The notes: generated by a model from the letters alone, not told the origin. Positions 14,304-23,876 are shown, counted from the first letter of the stretch. The stretch is DNA of 64,000 nucleotides from Peribacillus sp044761665 (GCF_044761665.1 NZ_JBIWCW010000003.1:372001-436000), one strand, 5' to 3'. Numbers and translations: made by a program.

Positions 14304-15688
14304 AAAAAAATCGTAACTCACTTTATATTTTTTCACTTACACTAGTAGCGGCACTTGGTGGATTGCTATTTGGATATGATACGGCTGTAATATCAGGGGC
14401 GGAAAAGTCCCTGGAAGCCTACTTCATTACGAGTTTAGGCATGGGGTCTTTAGCTCACGGGGCGACGACTTCAAGCGCATTGATTGGGTGCATTATCGGA
14501 GGGTTGCTGTCCGGGATGATCTCGTCTAAACTCGGGCGTAAGAATTCATTGATCCTTGCTTCTCTGTTATTCTTTTTTTCTGCTTTAGGGTCCGCTTATC
14601 CGGAGTTTTTATTTTTTACAAAAGGCGAACCGACGTTAGGGTTATTACTCACGTTTAACGTATACCGGATTATAGGCGGCATCGGAGTGGGTCTGGCTTC
14701 AGCAATCGTCCCTATGTATATAGGGGAGATTGCTCCAGCAGATATCCGGGGTAAATTGGTATCGTTTAATCAATTTGCGATTATTCTAGGGATGTTGGTC
14801 GTTTACTTCGTTAACTGGGCCATCGCAAATGGCCAGTCAGTGGAATGGATTAACGATATTGGTTGGAGATATATGTTCGCTTCAGAAGCGATTCCGGCTC
14901 TATTGTTTGGTCTGCTCCTGCTGTTTGTTCCAGAAACGCCACGATATTTAGCGTTGAAACATCAAAATGATAAAGCGCTGGCGATTCTAACGAAGATTAA
15001 TGGGGCTGCTGAGGCCAAATCCATCTTTAATGAAATTAAACAAACGGTGAATGTATCCAGTGGGAGATTATTATCTTACGGTAAACTAGTAATCGTCATT
15101 GGGATCCTTCTATCCGTATTCCAACAATTTGTCGGGATTAACGTTGCATTGTATTATGCACCGCGCATTTTTGAAAGCATGGGGGCAGGTAAAGATGCGT
15201 CGATGATGCAAACCATCATCATGGGAATTGTAAACGTTATCTTTACTGTGATTGCTATCATGACCGTGGATAAATGGGGACGAAAACCATTACTCGTAGT
15301 CGGTTCCATAGGAATGGCGATAGGCATGTTCGGGGTAGCGGGAATGGCGTACGCCAATGTGATTGGAATTAGCACGTTAGTATTCATCATTATATATACG
15401 GCTTCATTCATGATGTCGTGGGGACCTATTTGCTGGGTATTGATTTCAGAAATATTCCCGAACAAAATTCGAGGACAGGCGGTTGCCATTGCTGTTGCAG
15501 CCCAATGGATCGCTAATTATTTAATATCAGCCACATATCCTATGATGATGGAGTACAGTGGTGCTTTAACATATGGATTCTATGGTTTAATGAGTGTCCT
15601 TTCGGCAATTTTTGTATGGAAATTCATACCGGAAACGAAAGGAAAGACGTTGGAAGACATGGAAAATGTCTGGATGAAATCTGCTTGA
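14300..15688 (+). CDS. xylT: D-xylose:H+ symporter, MFS sugar porter family
   Basis: 462 residues with 12 predicted membrane helices. Sugar porter signatures: GYDTAVISGAEKSL after helix 1, RIIGGIGVGLASAIVPMYIGE, GWRYMFASEAIPALLF, VPETPRY before the central loop, QQFVGINVALYYAPRIFE in helix 7, DKWGRKPLLVVG, and PETKGKTLEDME at the end. It closely follows the XylE/XylT pattern, so xylose import driven by protons is the likely job. Set between xylA and xylB, 170 bases after xylA. The start lacks a ribosome site of its own and overlaps the stop of a leader ORF. Confidence 0.92.
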   Translation: MKKNRNSLYIFSLTLVAALGGLLFGYDTAVISGAEKSLEAYFITSLGMGSLAHGATTSSALIGCIIGGLLSGMISSKLGRKNSLILASLLFFFSALGSAYPEFLFFTKGEPTLGLLLTFNVYRIIGGIGVGLASAIVPMYIGEIAPADIRGKLVSFNQFAIILGMLVVYFVNWAIANGQSVEWINDIGWRYMFASEAIPALLFGLLLLFVPETPRYLALKHQNDKALAILTKINGAAEAKSIFNEIKQTVNVSSGRLLSYGKLVIVIGILLSVFQQFVGINVALYYAPRIFESMGAGKDASMMQTIIMGIVNVIFTVIAIMTVDKWGRKPLLVVGSIGMAIGMFGVAGMAYANVIGISTLVFIIIYTASFMMSWGPICWVLISEIFPNKIRGQAVAIAVAAQWIANYLISATYPMMMEYSGALTYGFYGLMSVLSAIFVWKFIPETKGKTLEDMENVWMKSA

Positions 15689-15713
15689 TTAATAGAAGGA
15701 AATATTTGATTTG

Positions 15714-15749
15714 TGTGCTGGGTCCGTATAGGATTTCCAGCACATTTTT
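15714..15749 (+). terminator. Hairpin between xylose transporter and xylB
   Basis: TGTGCTGG (15714-15721) pairs perfectly with CCAGCACA (15737-15744), followed by TTTTTC. It is 26 bases after the transporter stop and 27 before xylB, so it may cut down read-through into xylB. Confidence 0.55.
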
Positions 15750-15775
15750 CTAAAATGGATGAAGGATGGTGGAGC

Positions 15776-17278
15776 ATGAAATATGTCATCGGTGTGGATT
15801 TGGGGACGAGTGCGGTCAAGGTTCTTTTGATGAACAAGCAAGGAGAGGTATGTAAAGAGATTTCGAAGTCTTACCCTCTTATCCAGTTACGATCTGGATT
15901 CAGTGAACAAAACCCGGTGGATTGGGTGGACAAGACGACAGAGGCACTAAGGGAATTAGTGGAAGGATTTGTCGGGGATGTAGCGGATATCGAGGGAATC
16001 AGTTTTTCCGGACAGATGCACGGTCTTGTCTTATTGGGCCAAAAAGGGGATGTCCTTCGAAATGCGATTCTATGGAATGATACAAGAACGACGGAACAAT
16101 GCCAACAAATATATGAATATGTTGGGGAAGAAAGGCTTTTGGAAATTACGAAGAATCAGGCACTTGAAGGCTTCACGCTTCCGAAATTGCTTTGGGTTAA
16201 ACAGCATGAACCGGAAATCTATCAACAAGCAGCTGTTTTCTTGCTGCCAAAAGACTATGTCCGTTATGTGATGACAGGAAAGATTCAAAGTGATTACTCG
16301 GATGCTGCCGGAACGCTTCTTTTGGATGTAGCAAAAAAACGGTGGAGCGGTGAAATGTGTGCTCTTGTCGGTGTTGACGAAGCGCTTTGTCCTCCTTTGG
16401 TAGAATCGAGTGAATGTGTCGGTGAAATAACGGCAGACTTTTCAGGCCAAACAGGTTTGGCGAAAACGACCAAAGTATTCGCAGGAGGAGCTGACAATGC
16501 CTGCGGTGCAATCGGTTCGGGCATTCTGTCCGAAGGTAAAACCCTTTGCAGCATCGGTACTTCCGGAGTGGTGCTTTCCTATGAAGAAAAAGGAGATCGT
16601 GACTTTGGAGGAAAAGTTCATTACTTTAACCATGGAGAGGAAAATGCTTTCTACACGATGGGTGTGACCCTGTCTGCTGGGCATAGCCTAAGCTGGTTTA
16701 AGGAGACTTTTGCTAACGGGGAAGGGTTTGATATGCTCCTTGATGGCCTTGATGACGTTCCAATCGGCGCAAATGGACTCTTGTTCACCCCTTATCTTTT
16801 GGGCGAGAGAACACCTTATGCAGATGCTGTTATTCGCGGAAGCTTTATCGGCATGGATTCTTCTCATAAACGGATTGATTTTGCAAGGGCCGTCCTTGAA
16901 GGCATTACTTTTTCATTGAATGAATCCATCGACATTTTCAGGAAAAGCGGAAAGGTAATCGATACGGTCATTTCCATCGGTGGAGGGGCGAGGAACGAAA
17001 CTTGGCTTCAAATGCAGGCGGATGTTTTCAATGCGACGATTGTTAAATTATCAAGCGAGCAAGGGCCGGCCGTGGGAGCTGCAATGCTTGCCGCTTATGG
17101 CAGCGGCTGGTATGGTTCCTTACAGGCATGTGCGGAGGTCTTCACTTCGGTGGATAAAACCTATGAGCCAATAGCCGCTAATGTAGAAAAATATCTCCGG
17201 TTATTTGACGTGTACAAAAAGGTGTATGTGCAAACAAAGGAATTGAACGAAGAGCTGAAAATTTTCCGAAATAACTAG
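15776..17278 (+). CDS. xylB: Xylulokinase
   Basis: 500 residues from the ATG at 15776 (GGATGGTGGAG upstream), equal to the usual XylB length; an upstream in-frame ATG lies in the preceding hairpin. FGGY kinase features: GVDLGTSAVKVLL (phosphate 1) at residues 5-17, FSGQMHGLVLL (xylulose-binding MHG), AGGADNACGAIGSG with the catalytic Asp, and SIGGGARNETWLQMQADV (adenosine). It phosphorylates D-xylulose to xylulose 5-phosphate with ATP. It follows the transporter after a hairpin and is 37 bases before galM. Confidence 0.96.
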   Translation: MKYVIGVDLGTSAVKVLLMNKQGEVCKEISKSYPLIQLRSGFSEQNPVDWVDKTTEALRELVEGFVGDVADIEGISFSGQMHGLVLLGQKGDVLRNAILWNDTRTTEQCQQIYEYVGEERLLEITKNQALEGFTLPKLLWVKQHEPEIYQQAAVFLLPKDYVRYVMTGKIQSDYSDAAGTLLLDVAKKRWSGEMCALVGVDEALCPPLVESSECVGEITADFSGQTGLAKTTKVFAGGADNACGAIGSGILSEGKTLCSIGTSGVVLSYEEKGDRDFGGKVHYFNHGEENAFYTMGVTLSAGHSLSWFKETFANGEGFDMLLDGLDDVPIGANGLLFTPYLLGERTPYADAVIRGSFIGMDSSHKRIDFARAVLEGITFSLNESIDIFRKSGKVIDTVISIGGGARNETWLQMQADVFNATIVKLSSEQGPAVGAAMLAAYGSGWYGSLQACAEVFTSVDKTYEPIAANVEKYLRLFDVYKKVYVQTKELNEELKIFRNN

Positions 17279-17315
17279 AACAAAATGAACTTGATTGTGA
17301 AAGTGGGGGGCGAAA

Positions 17316-18371
17316 ATGGAAGTAATCGAGAATGTCTTCGGGGAAATAGATGGAAAGATGGTTAAGTCTTATACTGTCATGAACGGAGCGGGTATGGAAT
17401 TTACATGTATTGAGTATGGTTGTATCATTACAAAAATCATCGTTCCCGATAAAGACGGTGTGAAGGAAAATGTTGTGTTAGGCTTTGATACGATTGAGGA
17501 ATATAAGGACCATTCCCAGTACTTTGGTGCCGTGATAGGGCGTACAAGCGGCAGGATTAAAAATGCCGCATTCACTTTGGACGGAAAGGCATATACATTA
17601 GCCAAAAATGAAGGTGGGAATTCTCTTCATGGTGGGGTGGATGGCTTTCACAACCTAGTATGGGACTCTAGTTATGAAAGTAACTCAAATGGGGTACATA
17701 TCACCTTCACCCATAAAAGTCAGGATGGTGAAGAGGGGTTTCCAGGTGAACTTGAGATGCAAGTTATATATACAATCAATGATGCGAATGAGCTTATTAT
17801 TTCCTATAGGGGTATTTCCGATAAGAAGACAATAGTCAATGTAACCAATCATTCCTATTTCAATTTAAGCGGTAACTTAAAAAGAACGGTTCTTTCACAT
17901 GAGTTAATGGTGAAAAGCGATCAATTCTTAGAACTTGATTCTACTTTTATTCCAACTGGAAAGGCGATCTCTGTAGAAAATACCGTTTTTGATTTTAGGA
18001 AAGGCAAGCAAGTTGGTGATGGTTTAGATTCTAATGATCCACAAATCGACCTGGTTGGTGGGGGATACGACCATCCTTTCCTTTTAACAACTAACAACCA
18101 AAATGAGATATGTTTGCGGGACCCTGAAAGCGGCAGGATGCTCCAAGTGGAGACGGACGAACCGTGTGTTGTGGTTTATTCCGGAAATTCACTTGAAATT
18201 GATTTTCAAATAAGGGGAGTGCCATCGCAAAAGCACTTAGGCATATGTTTGGAAACACAGGCGCCACCAAACATGATAAATACGCTCGATTTTCCCTCTG
18301 CCATATTGGAAGCGAATGAAGTATACTCTACGAGGACGAAGTATACGTTTGCTTTAATAGGAGAGAAGTAG
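17316..18371 (+). CDS. galM: Aldose 1-epimerase (mutarotase)
   Basis: 351 residues. Sugar-binding elements include GRTSGRIKNA, NEGGNSLHGG and NHSYFNLSGN (catalytic His), with the catalytic Glu in GICLETQAPPN. It interconverts alpha and beta anomers of aldoses. Placed last in the xyl operon with GTGGGGGGC before the ATG, it most likely supplies the xylose anomer used by XylA. Confidence 0.95.
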   Translation: MEVIENVFGEIDGKMVKSYTVMNGAGMEFTCIEYGCIITKIIVPDKDGVKENVVLGFDTIEEYKDHSQYFGAVIGRTSGRIKNAAFTLDGKAYTLAKNEGGNSLHGGVDGFHNLVWDSSYESNSNGVHITFTHKSQDGEEGFPGELEMQVIYTINDANELIISYRGISDKKTIVNVTNHSYFNLSGNLKRTVLSHELMVKSDQFLELDSTFIPTGKAISVENTVFDFRKGKQVGDGLDSNDPQIDLVGGGYDHPFLLTTNNQNEICLRDPESGRMLQVETDEPCVVVYSGNSLEIDFQIRGVPSQKHLGICLETQAPPNMINTLDFPSAILEANEVYSTRTKYTFALIGEK

Positions 18372-18374
18372 AAA

Positions 18375-18387
18375 GTAGCTGTCATTT
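18375..18387 (+). repeat. Left copy of a 13-bp direct repeat (terminator-like)
   Basis: GTAGCTGTCATTT, repeated exactly at 18714-18726. The following bases (AAACAGTTATT) allow a weak hairpin, so it looks like a degraded copy of the terminator on the right side. Confidence 0.6.
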
Positions 18388-18448
18388 AAACAGTTATTAG
18401 ACTGAAGACAAACTTGATGAAAAATGTGTTTGTTTGAACAATGTGGAC

Positions 18449-18573
18449 GTTGATTTCCACTTCTGTCACTTGCTTTCCGCGGGCGGTAGGGGAGTCTCCT
18501 CTGGCTTCGCCTGCGGTGTCTCCCCTAGACGAGCATTTCCCGCAGGAGTCTCGTACCTTCCGTTCCAATCCAC
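18449..18573. repeat. GC-rich dispersed hairpin repeat of Bacillaceae
   Basis: From GTTGATTTCCAC through TGCTTTCCGCGGGCGG, GCTTCGCCTGCGG and CATTTCCCGCAGGAGTC to CCGTTCCAATCCA. The central part folds (TAGGGGAG/CTCCCCTA around TCTGGCTTCGCCTGCGG). It is much richer in G+C than its surroundings. The same type of unit is known as a high-copy intergenic repeat in many bacilli; its function is not known. It lies inside a pair of 13-bp direct repeats. Confidence 0.7.
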
Positions 18574-18713
18574 TTAGCATGATCATCAAGTAAAATCTAT
18601 ATAGGGAAGCGTAAAGAAACGATTGAGTATGTTACGCGGACAGAAAGGTATGGGGTGGATTAATTTAAGGGACTTTTTAAAAAAACAGGCGATGCCCTTT
18701 TGTCGACAAACCG

Positions 18714-18742
18714 GTAGCTGTCATTTGACAGCTATTTTTTTA
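18714..18742 (+). terminator. Terminator (right copy of the direct repeat)
   Basis: TAGCTGTCA-TT-TGACAGCTA perfect hairpin (18715-18734) followed by T residues. It probably ends the xyl operon transcript beyond the inserted repeat. Confidence 0.8.
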
Positions 18743-18827
18743 TGATCAAAACGATGGATATGTTTGCTAGTATCGAAAGACCTTCATTCCCTTATACTAT
18801 GGAAAAAATAGTGTGCGGAGGTTTGCC

Positions 18828-20930
18828 TTGTTAAAGATTTGGGGAATTTTCATGGATGACGTAAAAAGTATTTATAAAAATTTATTTGTGTGCATCATTA
18901 TCATCTTTTTGATGTTGATTCCCTCCATTTATGCTTGGTTTAATATCCTTGCTTCCTGGGATCCATATGCGAATACGGAAGGAATCCTTGTTGGCGTTTC
19001 CAATAAGGATAAAGGAGCGGAGTTGAATGGTCATTCGCTTAATATTGGTGAAGAAGTGATTCGAGGGTTGAAGGGAAATTCAGACCTAGGCTGGCGATTT
19101 ACGACGGAGGATGAGGCGGTTTCTAAAGTGAACAAGGGTGATTATTACGCCTCTATCATTATTCCAGAAAACTTTTCAGAACGCATTGCGACAATCATGA
19201 CAGAGGACCCCACTAAGGCCGAAATTGATTATTATGTAAATGAGAAAATCAATAGCATCGCACCGAAAATGACGGCTGCAGGGGCCAATGCCATTGTGGA
19301 CAATGTAAGCAAAAGCTTCGTCAAAACGGCTAGTGGAAGTATACTTTCCGTTTTTAATGAACTCGGGATCACGTTGCAGAACGAGCTTCCGACGATACAG
19401 AAAATGAAGAATATGGTGTATTTTTTAGAAGGACAGCTGCCAGAACTTGAACAAAATTTTAATACGGTTCAAAACCATATGACACATGCTGAGGATATAA
19501 TATTGAAGGTTCATGAAGGCCTGAAAGCGGTAGAAAATATCACCACACAAAAAGATCAATTGGTATCCGATGTTTCCATTTATTCTGATTCCGTCCATCA
19601 GGCGTTCAATGCCATCAATCCCTCTTTGAATGAGAACCTTATTTTAGTGAAGAGCGATAATGAATCACTTATAGGAATAGCCGACCGCTTGAAGAACCAC
19701 GAGCTATCAAGTAATGAGGAGAATCAACTACTTGACCAAGGGAGAAGTAGGGTCGAAAAAGAAATGTACGTACTAGAAAGTATGCATAATCTATTGGTAA
19801 GGGTCAATCAATTCAATGAGCAGAATTTATTGCTGCCCGAAATAGAGTCTATAAATGAGTTGCGTGAAAATACCTCAAAACAATTACAGGCATTGAACGC
19901 CCAATCATTTGATACACTTATTGACTATGGTGAAAGTAACAATAGCATATTGACCGAATTACAAAGGGATTATCCCGATAATACAGGAGTGAAATTGGGG
20001 AAATTAGCGAATGAAGCCTATGCGCTTTTAGAAAAAGTAAAGTTATCCCTACAAGAAGGGGGCCAAGCCCTACCAGAAGTTAAAGCATTATTAGAAGAGA
20101 GCAATCAAACTTTATTGACCCGGTTTGAGGATATCAGCAACTTACAGGATAAGTTTCCAGAGGTAGAAAATAAAATTCGAAATCTTGCTAATAAACTGAG
20201 AGAGATAGACAAGAGTTATAATATGCAGGAGGTCATTAGTTTTTTACGTAATGATATGGAGAAAGAAAGCGAATTTTTTTCAGAACCGGTGCTTCTCAAA
20301 CAACATACTCTTTTTCCCATTCCCAACTATGGATCAGCTATGTCGCCATTTTTCACAGCACTTTCGCTTTGGGTAGGGGGGACCGTATTAATTTCCATAC
20401 TAAGTGTGGATGTCTCCCAAAAAGTCCATAGTCCTTATCAAATTTATATAGGACGGTACCTGATTTTCTTGATTATTGGATGTATGCAGGCATTAATCGT
20501 TTCCATAGGCAATATACTACTTCTGGATGTTTATGTAGCGGATAAGTGGGAGTATATTTTGTTTTCGGTCTTGATTAGTTCAGTATTTACGCTTTTGGTA
20601 TACACTTTTGTCTCTGTTCTTGGAAATGTGGGAAAAGGGATAAGTGTAATCTTGATGGTCCTGCAGATTTCAAGTTCCGGTGGGACTTTCCCCGTTCAAG
20701 TGACACCTCCTTTTTTTCAACATATCAATCCTTTCTTACCGTTTACATATGCCGTTAGTTTACTTCGTGAATCTGTCGGAGGAATCACCTGGTCCACTGC
20801 TACAAAGGATATTCTGATTTTGTTCCTCTTCATTGTGATTACTCTCTTTCTTGGTGTGATCCTGAAGAAGCCATTTCATCGTAGGACTCAAAAAATGAAA
20901 GACAAATTATATGGAAGCAGACTATTTTAA
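18828..20930 (+). CDS. YhgE/Pip family membrane protein
   Basis: About 700 residues. TTG at 18828 is chosen because CGGAGG sits 6 bases upstream; a GTG at 18813 precedes that site. Helix 1 (LFVCIIIIFLMLIPSIYAWFNILASWDPY) and the following GILVGVSNKDKGAELNG are the family hallmark. About residues 40-490 are extracytoplasmic with long coiled-coil stretches, and the last ~200 residues contain about five membrane helices with ISSSGGTFPVQVTPPFFQHINPFLPFTYAV, also typical. Homologues include the phage infection protein Pip and YhgE; related proteins occur in type VII secretion loci. Single gene between two strong terminators; its role here is not known. Confidence 0.9.
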   Translation: MLKIWGIFMDDVKSIYKNLFVCIIIIFLMLIPSIYAWFNILASWDPYANTEGILVGVSNKDKGAELNGHSLNIGEEVIRGLKGNSDLGWRFTTEDEAVSKVNKGDYYASIIIPENFSERIATIMTEDPTKAEIDYYVNEKINSIAPKMTAAGANAIVDNVSKSFVKTASGSILSVFNELGITLQNELPTIQKMKNMVYFLEGQLPELEQNFNTVQNHMTHAEDIILKVHEGLKAVENITTQKDQLVSDVSIYSDSVHQAFNAINPSLNENLILVKSDNESLIGIADRLKNHELSSNEENQLLDQGRSRVEKEMYVLESMHNLLVRVNQFNEQNLLLPEIESINELRENTSKQLQALNAQSFDTLIDYGESNNSILTELQRDYPDNTGVKLGKLANEAYALLEKVKLSLQEGGQALPEVKALLEESNQTLLTRFEDISNLQDKFPEVENKIRNLANKLREIDKSYNMQEVISFLRNDMEKESEFFSEPVLLKQHTLFPIPNYGSAMSPFFTALSLWVGGTVLISILSVDVSQKVHSPYQIYIGRYLIFLIIGCMQALIVSIGNILLLDVYVADKWEYILFSVLISSVFTLLVYTFVSVLGNVGKGISVILMVLQISSSGGTFPVQVTPPFFQHINPFLPFTYAVSLLRESVGGITWSTATKDILILFLFIVITLFLGVILKKPFHRRTQKMKDKLYGSRLF

Positions 20931-20947
20931 ATCAAATCCATCCCTTA

Positions 20948-20994
20948 TATAAAGAAAAGGTTTCTTTCATTCGGAAACCTTTTCTTTATATTTA
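20948..20994 (+). terminator. Terminator after the YhgE/Pip gene
   Basis: A 17-bp perfect stem, TATAAAGAAAAGGTTTC and complement at 20974-20990, with an AT-rich tail. Confidence 0.85.
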
Positions 20995-21179
20995 GTTGTT
21001 GAAAAACATTATATCGAAATAGTCTTATACCCTTTTTTCATCATGATAAGATTGGTTTTTCATTGTTGATTAAATGAGAGTTATGATTCTTACTAAAATA
21101 TGTAATATTGTAGTATATCTCCAGTAATTGCGCTATGGAATCAAATTACAAATAAGTTAGAATTATTGCATTTTTATTG

Positions 21180-21208
21180 TTGACAAAAACGATTGGATTA
21201 ATCATTAT
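21180..21208 (+). promoter_or_regulatory. Likely sigma-A promoter of the ssu-like operon
   Basis: TTGACA at 21180-21185, 17 bases, CATTAT at 21203-21208. The rest of the 20995-21257 gap is AT-rich, and I see no T-box or S-box in it. An AT palindrome-like TTATTAAGGAATAA overlaps the -10. Confidence 0.55.
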
Positions 21209-21257
21209 TAAGGAATAATGTTAAGTCATTCAGTGATTTAAAAGTGGGGTGTCTTCA

Positions 21258-22100
21258 GTGTATTTAACAGTAGACGGAATTGAAAAAAGCTTCATGAATG
21301 AAAAGAAAGAAAGAATAAAGGTACTTGATGATATAAATATTGAAGTCGAAAAGGGAAGCTTTGTTTCAATCGTGGGACCTTCAGGTTGTGGAAAATCGAC
21401 ACTCCTCTATTTAATAGCCGGACTTGATAAAGCAGATACAGGTGAGATCCGGGTGGCAGGGAAAAAAGTGTCGAAGCCGGGACCGGAACGGGTGGTCGTG
21501 TTTCAAGAAGCAGGGTTGTTCCCCTGGTTGACGGTACTTGAAAATGTAACGTACGGGTTGAAGTTGAAGAAGATGCCGAAAGATGTGGCAAAAGCTAAGG
21601 CACTGGATATTTTAAAAATGGTTCATCTTAGCCGCTATGTAGATTCTTATCCACATCAGCTTTCAGGAGGAATGAAGCAGAGGGTTGCCATTGCAAGAGC
21701 ACTTGTCATGGAACCGGATATATTATTGATGGATGAGCCATTTTCGGCACTTGATGAGCAAACGAGGATGGTATTACATAAAGAATTGCTCGAAATCTGG
21801 AGAAAAACAAAAGTGACGATCTTTTTTGTCACCCATAATATCCGGGAAGCGGTTCAGCTTTCTGAGAAAATCATTGTCTTTGCAACCCGTCCTGGAAAAA
21901 TCAAAGAAACTATTTCCGTTCCTTCCATGAAAGATGGGGTAATGCCGGATAGTGTAACGTTGAATACCGAACAAAGGGTGTTATCGATTTTACAGGAGGA
22001 AATTGAAAAAGTGCTGAAGGAGGAAATGGGGAATGATTACAGCTTTAAGACGAATCATATTCATCGCGATGATAGCGGGGATATGGGAAGTCACATCTAG
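21258..22100 (+). CDS. ssuB: ABC transporter ATP-binding protein, nitrate/sulfonate/taurine type
   Basis: 280 residues from GTG 21258, which has GGGGTG 6 bases upstream; an in-frame GTG at 21249 is possible. Walker A GPSGCGKSTLL, Q-loop FQEAGLFPWLTV, signature LSGGMKQRVAIARAL, Walker B ILLMDEPFSALD and H-loop FFVTHN are intact. The pattern is that of SsuB/TauB/NrtD. It powers import by the adjacent permease and binding protein. The end of the gene overlaps the permease gene by 68 bases. Substrate (aliphatic sulfonate, taurine or a similar anion) is inferred from family only. Confidence 0.9.
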   Translation: MYLTVDGIEKSFMNEKKERIKVLDDINIEVEKGSFVSIVGPSGCGKSTLLYLIAGLDKADTGEIRVAGKKVSKPGPERVVVFQEAGLFPWLTVLENVTYGLKLKKMPKDVAKAKALDILKMVHLSRYVDSYPHQLSGGMKQRVAIARALVMEPDILLMDEPFSALDEQTRMVLHKELLEIWRKTKVTIFFVTHNIREAVQLSEKIIVFATRPGKIKETISVPSMKDGVMPDSVTLNTEQRVLSILQEEIEKVLKEEMGNDYSFKTNHIHRDDSGDMGSHI

Positions 22101-22788
22101 ACTTTCCAGCCTCCCGGATTTCATGTTTCCAAGCCTGACGCAGGTGCTTGAAACATTATTTAATGGAATAATAAGTGGGCAAATCATCGACGCCGTCGGT
22201 AAAAGCATGGGTCGCATCTTGATTGGGTTCACCATCGCCATCGTTATAGGTCTAATATTAGGATACTTCATTTGGCGTTATAAGCTTGTTGAAGATACGC
22301 TTGGTTTTGTTGTAACGGCCTTACAGTCAATACCAAGCATCGTGTGGTTTCCGTTAGCGATTATCTGGTTTGGATTGAATGATTTTTCCATCCTTTTCAT
22401 CGTTACGATTGGTGCGACCTGGACGATGACAGTCAATGCAACAAGCGGGTTCAAAAATGTTCCTCAGTTGTATCAGAGGGTGGCCAAAACTTACGGTTCA
22501 ACCGGATTTCATTTCTTGCGGACAGTGATCCTGCCCGCTTCCGTTCCACAAATCATATCCGGTCTACGTATTGCTTGGGCCTTCTCTTGGCGTGCATTAA
22601 TGGCAGGTGAGTTACTAGGCGGAGGCGGAGGTCTCGGACAGCTACTGGAAATGGGAAGGTCGCTCGGTCAAATGGACCTGGTCATTTCCGTCATGATTAT
22701 CATTGCAATCATTGGGACCATTGTAGACAACGTTGTTTTCTCCCGTTTGGAACGGAACGTTCAGGTTAAATGGGGAGTACAGCGATAG
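22033..22788 (+). CDS. ssuC: ABC transporter permease, SsuC/TauC type
   Basis: 251 residues with about six membrane helices. The BPD transporter EAA-type loop is visible as RVAKTYGSTGFHFLRTVILPASVPQIISGLRIAWAFSWRALMAGELLG. The ATG has AAGGAGGAAAT upstream, inside the ATPase gene. Works with the ATPase before it and the lipoprotein after it. Confidence 0.92.
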   Translation: MITALRRIIFIAMIAGIWEVTSRLSSLPDFMFPSLTQVLETLFNGIISGQIIDAVGKSMGRILIGFTIAIVIGLILGYFIWRYKLVEDTLGFVVTALQSIPSIVWFPLAIIWFGLNDFSILFIVTIGATWTMTVNATSGFKNVPQLYQRVAKTYGSTGFHFLRTVILPASVPQIISGLRIAWAFSWRALMAGELLGGGGGLGQLLEMGRSLGQMDLVISVMIIIAIIGTIVDNVVFSRLERNVQVKWGVQR

Positions 22789-22823
22789 GTTAATAAAATA
22801 ATAGAATAAGAGGAGAGAGACAG

Positions 22824-23837
22824 ATGCTGAAAAAAATATTATTTGCCCTTATTATGTCCGTATTTTTCATTGGAATAGTAAGTGGATGTTCAGAATCTTC
22901 GGATAAAGAAGAAGGGAAAGGTTCTGGAAAGCAAACGGTGAAAATCGGATATTTTCCAAACTTGACTCACAGTGCAACAATCATTGCTCTTGAAAAGGGG
23001 TTCTTTGAAGAAGAATTCGGTAAGGATGTTACGATCGAAACCAAAACGGTAGCCAATGGCGGGCTATTCATGGAAGCTATGGCTACAAAAGCTATCGATG
23101 TCGGAACAACCGGTCCTGGTCCGTTACTTAACTTTTATGTGAAAAATAAGGAATATCACCTGATTTCAGGAGCTGTAAATGGTGGTGCCGTTCTTGTGTC
23201 GGCTGGAAGCAGTAAAATTTCGGATTTAAAAGATCTGGACGGTAAGAAAGTTGCAATACCTGTCATCGGAAGCACGCAGGACGTGATGCTTAGAAAGGCA
23301 CTCAAAGATGTTGGCCTTAAACCAACTACTAATGGTGGTTCAGTGGAGTTATTTGCGTCAGCACCTGCTGACACTGCAGCGCTTTTTGTCCAAAAACAAG
23401 TGGACGCCGCTGCTACTCAGGAACCTTGGGGATATGTGTTGGAAAACCAAGCAAAAGGGAAGCTATTACTTAATTGGGATGAGTTCGCTTGGGGCAAGGA
23501 TTCACCAAATACCGTCGTGGCTGCGAGCCAAAACTTTTTGGATAAAAAAGGATTTTCCGCTTCTTACTTGAAAGCTCACAAAAAAGCGGTTGATTTCATT
23601 CAAAACAATCCTGAAGAAAGCCAAGAACTAGTCATCAAGCACCTTAAGGAATTGACAGGAAAAGAATTAAGCAAGGAAGAGGTGGCCGCTGCCTTTTCAC
23701 GCTTGGAAGTGACAACGAATGTTAATGAAGAAGTCATTCAGGAAATGGCAGATATAAGCAAGGAAGCTGGGTACATTCCTAGCGCTGACATTAAAGGGTT
23801 GATCGATTTATCTACGCTTGAAGAAGTTTCGAAATAG
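22824..23837 (+). CDS. ssuA: ABC transporter substrate-binding lipoprotein, SsuA/NMT1 type
   Basis: 337 residues. A signal peptide with lipobox VSGC (Cys22) anchors it outside the membrane. KIGYFPNLTHSATIIALEKGFFEEEFG, DVGTTGPGPLLNFYVKN and KKVAIPVIGSTQDVMLRKAL are the usual features of periplasmic binding proteins for sulfonates, taurine or nitrate. The 35-base gap to the permease holds AGGAGAGAG. Terminator follows. Substrate is inferred at family level. Confidence 0.9.
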   Translation: MLKKILFALIMSVFFIGIVSGCSESSDKEEGKGSGKQTVKIGYFPNLTHSATIIALEKGFFEEEFGKDVTIETKTVANGGLFMEAMATKAIDVGTTGPGPLLNFYVKNKEYHLISGAVNGGAVLVSAGSSKISDLKDLDGKKVAIPVIGSTQDVMLRKALKDVGLKPTTNGGSVELFASAPADTAALFVQKQVDAAATQEPWGYVLENQAKGKLLLNWDEFAWGKDSPNTVVAASQNFLDKKGFSASYLKAHKKAVDFIQNNPEESQELVIKHLKELTGKELSKEEVAAAFSRLEVTTNVNEEVIQEMADISKEAGYIPSADIKGLIDLSTLEEVSK

Positions 23838-23839
23838 AG

Positions 23840-23876
23840 AAATAACGCCCGGGCCTTTTGGCTCGGGCATTATTTG
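23840..23876. terminator. Bidirectional terminator between ssuA-like gene and nrnA
   Basis: AAATAACGCCCGGGC pairs with GCTCGGGCATTATTT around a short loop, with A and T residues outside. It sits between convergent genes. Confidence 0.8.

Noticed and set aside
20995..21179. Possible riboswitch before the sulfonate-type transporter
   Set aside because: The stretch is AT-rich without the stems or conserved bases of an S-box, T-box or similar element that I can recognise.
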